Assembly (NCBI RefSeq): GCF_030936135.1
Contig: NC_082594.1
Span: forward strand, 126,394,668 to 126,458,667
Source: Gavia stellata
Lineage: Eukaryota; Chordata; Aves; Gaviiformes; Gaviidae
Reading direction: 5' to 3'
Length of the DNA stretch: 64,000 nucleotides
The position numbers and the translations under genes are program-made. The notes under the pieces are model-generated. The model was not told where the DNA came from. It saw nothing but the letters and a program-made list of their open reading frames with translations, and made no database searches. Positions 58,401-64,000 of this stretch are shown one piece after another. Positions within the stretch are counted from its first letter, which is position 1. The number at the start of each line of letters is the position of its first letter.

Positions 58401-60920
58401 CTTAATAGGTGATGGAGATGTGTCAAAATGTTCTGCAGCTGTGAGACTGCTCATACCTTAAGTTAGTATCTTAAATTCTACTATGTGTGCTCTGAATTAC
58501 ACAGGAGAGACAACAAATAACTCATGTACTTAAGACAAAAGCGGAGGTGTAGAAATACTTAACTGAAAACAAAGCTTAATTTAATCAATGGATTTGATGG
58601 TTGAATGTTTCTTATTGTAGACTTGAGATTAAAAAAAAAAATCCCTTTGAAATGACACCCTTGAATATATAAACTATTCAAAGACTGATTTTTCAGCAAA
58701 AACAGCATACGTCCTGGTAACTTGTTCCTGCTTGCCTAGCAGAGTGGTATCTTAAGCAATATCTTAAGGCAATCTGAGCTCATCAGTTACAATGGTAGAG
58801 CCAAGTTTTGGGATCTCCTTAGCAGGCTGCATTGATGCAGAGTAAGTGGAGAACCTTCTGCACACAGAGGAAAAAGCATGATCCAACTGTATGTTCTTCC
58901 TCTAAGCTGAACAGCAGCATGGTCTTTAACTTCAAGAGAAAGGAGTAGGCTGAGTGGAAATGGCTTGTTGCAGCAAGTGGGACCATGCTCTTATAAACAG
59001 AAACATTTCAAGTACTAATATGCAAGGAAAACACACCCAAGCAGGAAGATTTCCTTGCAGTGTCTGGACTGCAAATAAACCTCTGCAAATGAACTAGACT
59101 GCAAACTTCTGTGAGATGACACAGACAAGATAGTCTGTTATCTGATGTATGTCCTGCCTTACGTATAGCGTACTGATTGGGATTGGGGGATTGGCTTTCA
59201 GGTCTGTGGTTTGTATGTGTCTGGGATTGTGCCCTTAATCCTCAAGTGTTGCTGGAGGAGTGGAAGGAAAGAATAAAGAACTACTTGCTTCCCTAGTCCT
59301 AGTATGAAAGAAGAGAAGGTTACTCTTAAGTCATCTTAACTTGCTTCTACTTTGGAATGCTTGCTGTTAAGGTTAGCAAGTGGAGACAGTAATTGCCTTT
59401 GTGATCTCAACTGAATTGCATTCCAGGGTTTGGGGTTAGTTTAAGTTCCTCTTGCATGTTCTGTGACTTTGTAAATTTTTAGTCTTAACAGTTATTTTTA
59501 ATATGTCTTATTAAATCTGTTTCTGCTTAGATTTCTATTGCCTTGAAGGATATCACTTTCATGACAAAGGAGAAGACTGCTCGACTCATTCCAAATGCCA
59601 TACAAATAGCAACAAAAGGAGAGAAGGTGAAAATCTGTATTTAAATACTTTTTTTAATAAAAATGATAATGTCCAGGGCAGAGCACTTGCTGTAGTTTTA
59701 AATTTGTGTAAGTAACTTCCCTGTCAAATCTTTAAATGCAATTAGGATTAGAAGACAGGCTTGGTGGTTTGGTCCATCTGCATATTGGCTTGATAATTCA
59801 ACTTTAGTTTGCTTGCAGAATCCCCTGCTAGTGTTGATGCAGTAACCAGAAGGTAAGGGAGTTTTTGTCCCACTGTTTCTCAAAGGAAAGCCCTTTGAAA
59901 ACTGAAAGTTCAGGGCACGAATGCGGACTGTGCATCCTTGAGTTTGATATTTTTGCGATTTCACTGGATTTAAAGTGCCCTCGGAAGAAAATTGCTGAAA
60001 ACAAAAGGACTGTGATATCATGGATTTTGAGTCACAGAGAAATCTACCCATAGAATATGCAATTCTCTGTGCTGGGAAAATGTAGGGTTTGGGTGTGTAT
60101 TTAGAAAAACTGAAAAGCATGATGCAGAATGTTCTTATGTGCAACACTTCATGATACTACTTCTGTAAATGCCTTGAAAATAATAATTCTTGGCTGGATA
60201 CAGAGAATAGCTTTCCAGGCTGAATCTGGAGCTGTTCTTTGTGAAGGGACTGTGATTCCTCATATTTGGCTGTTCCCTCTCAATTTATTAAACATTAACT
60301 TTCATCATCAAGGAAGATAAACCCTTTCTCTGCTAAACAAAGTTTCAAATGAGAAAGATTTTAATACTGCAAATGATGCATCTAATTCGATCTCCCATTT
60401 TAATTATTTTAATTTCACATCTTCTCACAGGAAAAGATTAGTAAAAGGAATATGTGGTGGAAGGATGGAAAAGGCTGTGGTCTGTAAGAAATAAGCATAT
60501 GCATCTCTGATTTGTTCCACTTCCTATTTGGAAGTGGGAGAAAGATTTAACTGTGTTTTTAGTTGAGGGGGAGCTCTTCCTTTATGCCAAAGGTACAAAT
60601 GATTGCAATTGGTTGCCCAGAAGAGCGAGTGTCTTATATATAATGTGGATATTGGGGGTCTAGCTCTTGTTTATTAAAAGTGATAAAAAGTGTGGAGTGT
60701 GAGGAATATGAGCCTAGGTTTGAATGAGAGAGGAGCATGCCGTTGCTAAAAACCTTAGGATATTCAAGATACAAGAAAGCATTCTGGTTTTCTTGAAAAT
60801 ACCTACAAGTGAGATTTTTGCACCTTGTTTTTCATGCAGTTTTTCTTCACGTCGTTCAGTGCAAGAGACAGAAGCTACCTCAGTATCTTCCGCTTATGGC
60901 AGAACGTGTTGTTGGATAAG
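34353..60920 (+). CDS. GRAMD1C: GRAMD1C (Aster-C), 5' part: N-terminus and GRAM domain; continues past the window
   Basis: Aster proteins are ER-anchored. Their GRAM domain senses cholesterol and phosphatidylserine at the plasma membrane, and a downstream VASt domain carries sterol to the ER. Visible coding exons are 34353-34427, 36044-36172, 53747-53831, 57671-57774, 59531-59626 and 60840-60920, 570 bp in perfect phase (190 codons). Residues 1-68 are a variable N-terminus ending SWSADWSFW. GRAM starts near 75 with SEEFKRQFSHLPDSERLIVD, then GRLYLSENWLCFHSNIFRWE, MTKEKTARLIPNAIQI and ARDRSYLSIFRLWQNVLLDK. ISIALKDITFMTKEKTARLI and YLSIFRLWQNVLLDK favour paralogue C over A and B. The VASt and transmembrane parts must lie beyond 64000. 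The start is either ATG 34353 or ATG 34425, which is in frame at the end of exon 1. Promoter: CpG island. Confidence 0.93.
34428..36043 (+). other. GRAMD1C intron 1
   Basis: The first 0.9 kb is still CpG island and includes a run of 17 G at 34867-34883. An alternative donor-like GCAG followed by GTAGGT lies at 34557-34566. The rest is AT-rich with no recognised feature. Confidence 0.75.
36044..36172 (+). CDS. GRAMD1C: GRAMD1C coding exon 2
   Basis: The exon encodes 43 residues from EVHEVDHGLISQ to QYSWSADWSFW and is phase 0 at both ends. Acceptor TTGTTCACAG, donor TTTTGG followed by GTAACG. The terminal WSADWSFW matches the conserved motif just upstream of the GRAM domain in GRAMD1 proteins; the earlier part is poorly conserved and acidic. 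Confidence 0.85.
36201..36224. repeat. Perfect 24-bp palindrome just inside GRAMD1C intron 2
   Basis: Two 12-base arms with no spacer: the left arm is GTGTTTTATTTA and the right is its exact reverse complement. Each strand therefore carries AATAAA. It lies 29 bases downstream of the exon 2 donor and is followed by a TATATATGTGTGTATATG stretch. Confidence 0.95.
46027..46051. repeat. Inverted repeat with paired GATA motifs in GRAMD1C intron 2
   Basis: Perfect 11-base arms (GCTTTCTTATC and its reverse complement) flank the 3-base spacer ATT. The centre contains TGATAA on both strands, that is two head-to-head GATA-factor consensus sites. DNA or RNA could fold it into a tight hairpin. Function is unproven. 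Confidence 0.9.
53360..53430 (+). repeat. T/G-rich low-complexity tract
   Basis: Runs of 7 to 14 T are separated by GTGTGTGTGG, GTGG, GGGTG and G interruptions. The tract abuts the CR1 tail that follows and ends 316 bases before GRAMD1C exon 3. Confidence 0.93.
53433..53491 (+). mobile_element. CR1 LINE 3' tail fragment
   Basis: About 60 bp survive: GGTTGGACTCGATGATCTTA, CAGGTCTTTTCCAACC and two TGATTCTG-type terminal repeats. It is the extreme 3' end of a severely 5'-truncated copy in sense orientation within GRAMD1C intron 2. Its sequence matches the 3' end of the copy in the PLA2G10 intron. Confidence 0.92.
53747..53831 (+). CDS. GRAMD1C: GRAMD1C coding exon 3 (start of GRAM domain)
   Basis: Encodes LSSSTYKYRSEEFKRQFSHL and PDSERLIV plus one base. 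The FSHLPDSERLI block is the conserved entry into the GRAMD1 GRAM domain. Acceptor TTTGTTGCAG, donor GTAG followed by GTAAGA. Confidence 0.94.
53832..57670 (+). other. GRAMD1C intron 3
   Basis: About 3.8 kb between GTAAGA and an acceptor ending TATATATAG. No exon, repeat family or RNA gene was recognised. Confidence 0.75.
57671..57774 (+). CDS. GRAMD1C: GRAMD1C coding exon 4 (GRAM domain)
   Basis: Completes an Asp codon and encodes YACALQKDILLQGRLYLSEN followed by WLCFHSNIFRWETT, the most conserved beta-sheet core of the GRAM domain. Donor ACCACA followed by GTAAGA; phase 0 at the end. Confidence 0.95.
57775..59530 (+). other. GRAMD1C intron 4
   Basis: About 1.8 kb between GTAAGA and TTCTGCTTAG. 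Nothing recognisable beyond ordinary intron sequence. Confidence 0.75.
59531..59626 (+). CDS. GRAMD1C: GRAMD1C coding exon 5 (GRAM domain)
   Basis: Encodes 32 residues, ISIALKDITFMTKEKTARLI then PNAIQIATKGEK. The KEKTARLIPNAI block is a signature of the GRAMD1 family. Phase 0 at both ends; acceptor CTGCTTAG, donor GAGAAG followed by GTGAAA. Confidence 0.95.
59627..60839 (+). other. GRAMD1C intron 5
   Basis: About 1.2 kb between GTGAAA and TTTTTCATGCAG. No other feature was recognised; the 149-codon minus-strand open frame near 59700-60147 shows no known domain. Confidence 0.75.
60840..60920 (+). CDS. GRAMD1C: GRAMD1C coding exon 6 (end of GRAM domain)
   Basis: Encodes 27 residues, FFFTSFSARDRSYLSIFRLW then QNVLLDK, the C-terminal helix of the GRAM domain. 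Donor GATAAG followed by GTAAGC; phase 0. The next exon of the family (starting near SLTRQEFW in human, as I recall) was not found before the end of the window. Confidence 0.95.
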
Positions 60921-63900
60921 GTAAGCTTGTAAGTGCCGGTACCTGTGGTTAAGTAACAAAATAACCTTTTTCTAATGTAAGCAGATGTGTCTTCGGAGGA
61001 TAAGAGACTTTCCTTAAGAAGTTAGCTTTTCCTTCCTGACACAGAATTCTAATCTGATGTTCTCCTTTGGCTCCTTGTGCTTTAGATGCCAGATAAACTT
61101 CTCATCCTTCTCATACTGACATCTCCAACTTCGTTGTTGATGGAGAATTTTGTCTTTGAAGATAGGTTGCATGCTTCTCTTCATTACCAACTCAAGCAGA
61201 TACTACTAAATTGGCATGCCATTTCCTTCACATTTTCAATGGCTAATTTGTGATCAAAAAGGCAAGAGGCTTTTTCAGTGAAAGCTTTTTTCTTTTTAAG
61301 GAAAAACCCAGAAGTCACCTTCTCAGATAAGTTAGCTGAACCTTTGCCAACCAATTCATTACAACTCCCCTGACCTTGAACAAATGCAACAAAGGCAGGC
61401 TGTATGATATGGAAGTATTTTGGCAACTTCTGCTAGTTACCTTGATTTATATTGCAATTTGTGGACACTTAAGCTGATATTTCTAAAAATGTACTGACAC
61501 TTTTGCAGAACATCACTGTAAGTAATGCAATTTTTATAAACCAATTCCTTCCTGTTTATGGCTCTCGTTGTTTAAATATTTCAACACAGTTGCAATTGAA
61601 CACTGAAATATCCATATCCATAACTCTGCACTACAATGCTCCCCAAAGGCTTAAAGCTGTTGCACTGCTTGTATGAAGTACCCACACAGGTTTTTATTAG
61701 ATTAAAATTAGGGCAGACTAGAGGCACTGTTTGTCAAACAAAAGCTGAAAATAAAGGAAAGTGCCATTTAAGGCAAAACTAATTTTTCCTGCAAATCTCT
61801 TATTGCTCATATCAAATACTACTTAACCATAACATCATAACCACCTTGTCTTGAATCTGGCAGAAGCACTGCAAAACCCACAATGTACTATGGCATCTTT
61901 TGACTGCAGTGTGCAACTGGAACTAACCTTGTTTTCTTTTGTTAGGCAAAGTTTGTCAGAAATGGTAATTGACTTGGTTAATTTGTGGTGCTAGAGAATG
62001 AATGTACGGGCATTCAGGTATATCCGAGGGGCTAGAACAGAGGCAACAAGCTATGTGCTGTTCAGTATTAGTTTTTTCCCCACGCGTTTCTACTCTTTGC
62101 CACTGAAATGAGTGTCACATTAGGAACAATTTTTCACTTCAGAGCAGTAACTGAAGGATAGATATGAACGTAGAAGGCATGGACTGCATGCAAGATGAGA
62201 TGAATTAAGGCAGCAGGTTTTAGGGACCAGTGTATCTGAGTAGCTTGGGAATTCTCTGTATTCTTTCTATCTAATCTTGTTACTAGCTTTCTTGCATCCT
62301 CACTGAAGTATGTTGAAAGATAGAAGTCCATTATGTGACGTTCTGCTTGGAGTTCTCAGCTGTAAAATGAAGCATTGCCATGAGGTGTACGTAGGGATTT
62401 TGATGTGGTATGTTTGGAGCTACTTCTTGAAATAGGATTTCTCTTAGGTTAAGCTCCTGCTTCTGCAGTGTAGTAGTGAGTTCTCATTCTCTGCTAGAAT
62501 GAGTTTGAATCACTTCTCAGCCTGCACTAGATCAAGCTATAGAGGGGCACTAAGGAGGTGAAAGTAGAAACTGAGGTTGCTAGAGCTGGATCCACTGACT
62601 CCACTACAAGGACAGCTGTCCACTGACCTGTTGCTAAAAGAAAGCCCTTGGCACATCCAAGCAGTTCTACTGCTTTCTCCCCAAGCCCCCATGGCAGGGA
62701 CAGCATACACTTGAAAGATCTCATACGTCTGAGGCTCTGGCATGGTATGCAATGCCCTGAGTATGTGAAGCCTCATGTTTCTGGGCTCCAGCGCCAAAGG
62801 GATCCTGTCAGAATTTTTAAGGCTTGTGACCAAAAAACCTAAATCTCACTCTGGAACCAGTTCTAAAAGGTGCTGGTTTTAATGTTTCCTCTGCAAATAG
62901 TTAAGTATTTTAAAGCCTATGGATAACTTAGTTATCCGGAGTACATCTGCTAGACCTGGAGATGACATCCAACTGTTAAATTATGAAATAAAGTCCTTCT
63001 GGTGTTGTCAGAAGTAGAACTCTGAATGCAGTTCTCACAGTGCTGGTTTGCGCCACCTGATGGTAGATTATCCCAAGGTTGCAGGATTTGGATCCAGGGG
63101 ATCGGAATTGCAGTTGCTTCAAATCCCGTTTGTGCAGAGGTCATTTTCAGACACTGGCTCTGCCCTCTTCAATGCTTTCTTGGCATAGATTTTGTGTTCG
63201 GAGGTCTCGCCTCTGAAGAGTGATCTATCTGCTTTACCTGATACACTTTAAGCTTTCCCCCCCTGCAGAACTTCTCCGTAGGGTCAGCACACCCTTTCCC
63301 AGACCTCCATCTTGTGGCCATTCTGCCCTGTACTTACGTATGCCATGTCCTAGACAGTTGAACAAGTAGTCTTCTGTAAAGTCTGCCTTTCTATTAGCAA
63401 GGACTTGTATTGTGTAAGAAAAATGGTAAATGGTTACGTGCTATTCTATGCCTAAGCTTACTTGGCTGTCAAGATACTCTCCGCCAGCTTTGTGTCGCTG
63501 TTCTGATAGGACTCCTGGTCCCCTTAGCCGAGTTGTAATTCTCTAGCTCATAGCTTCTCCTTCAGATCTTGCTCAGAGTACAATACTGTGCGTTTGGTGC
63601 CCTTCAACTTTGGTTCCTCTGGGAATCAGTGCGTACCTTCCTCCTAAGATGGTCCTTTCCTAGGCTATTTTTTCCGAAATGTCCATGTAAAGACTTTTTT
63701 CTTTCAAGGAAAATTCCACTTTTTTCCATCCCTATTGCAAAATGTGCTCAGAGTGAGTCTCTTAGGTTTTTACCTTGCCATTGTTTTTTTAAATGCTCCT
63801 GGTCGAAGGGGCAGCATCATGGAAAATGAGGAGTCATTAATGTAGGTCTGGAAGAGACATGACACCGGTCTTGATAAAACAGATAGCTGCTTCCACATCC

Positions 63901-64000
63901 ACTGAGGCTTTCAATAATACATCAGTTTATAAAATCAGCCCAAATTCCTGTTTTGCAGCAGGCTTTCCAGATTGGTAGAATAAGTTTACTAATGGCTGCT
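60921..64000 (+). other. GRAMD1C intron 6 (partial, runs off the window)
   Basis: From the GTAAGC donor to the right edge I see no further exon with GRAMD1C similarity on the plus strand, no repeat family and no RNA gene. The intron is therefore at least 3 kb. Confidence 0.7.

Overview
The window looks like vertebrate nuclear DNA, most likely from a bird. Coding sequence is split into short exons with consensus GT/AG junctions and long introns. The only recognisable interspersed repeats are four CR1-type LINE fragments, which end in the octamer-like tail (variants of ATTCTATG or ATTCTGTG) typical of avian and other sauropsid genomes. There is no sign of bacterial gene organisation, CRISPR arrays or operons.

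Three protein-coding genes can be supported. (1) A complete four-exon secretory phospholipase A2 lies on the + strand (coding 9391-20870). It has a TATA box, signal peptide, short propeptide, intact catalytic residues and 16 cysteines, and is best assigned to group X (PLA2G10). (2) On the - strand (about 30820 down to 22340) is a small single-V-set immunoglobulin membrane protein: signal exon, V exon, then transmembrane exon. I could not assign it to a named family. It converges tail-to-tail with the phospholipase gene. (3) On the + strand from 34353 to beyond the right edge lies the 5' part of GRAMD1C (an Aster-family sterol transfer protein). It starts in a strong CpG island, and six coding exons (190 codons) are visible, covering the N-terminus and the GRAM domain.

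Layout: 1-9240 has no supported gene, apart from a roughly 1 kb decayed CR1 at about 5100-6094. 9251-20940 is the phospholipase gene, with a second CR1 in intron 3. 20940-22340 is a short convergent spacer. 22340-30820 is the Ig gene. 30821-33640 is the spacer between divergent genes, with a CR1 tail. 33640-35300 is the CpG island promoter of GRAMD1C. 35300-64000 is GRAMD1C, including an intron of about 17.6 kb.

The genes do not form a pathway in the bacterial sense. Two of them (the phospholipase and the Ig receptor) have products at the cell surface or outside the cell that would fit immune or inflammatory roles, while GRAMD1C acts in lipid transport at ER-plasma membrane contacts. The item most worth following up is the unassigned Ig receptor. 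Smaller items are the GRAMD1C start codon that abuts an intron, two perfect palindromes in GRAMD1C introns, and the unusual neighbourhood of the three genes. I see no convincing evidence for a wholly new biological system.
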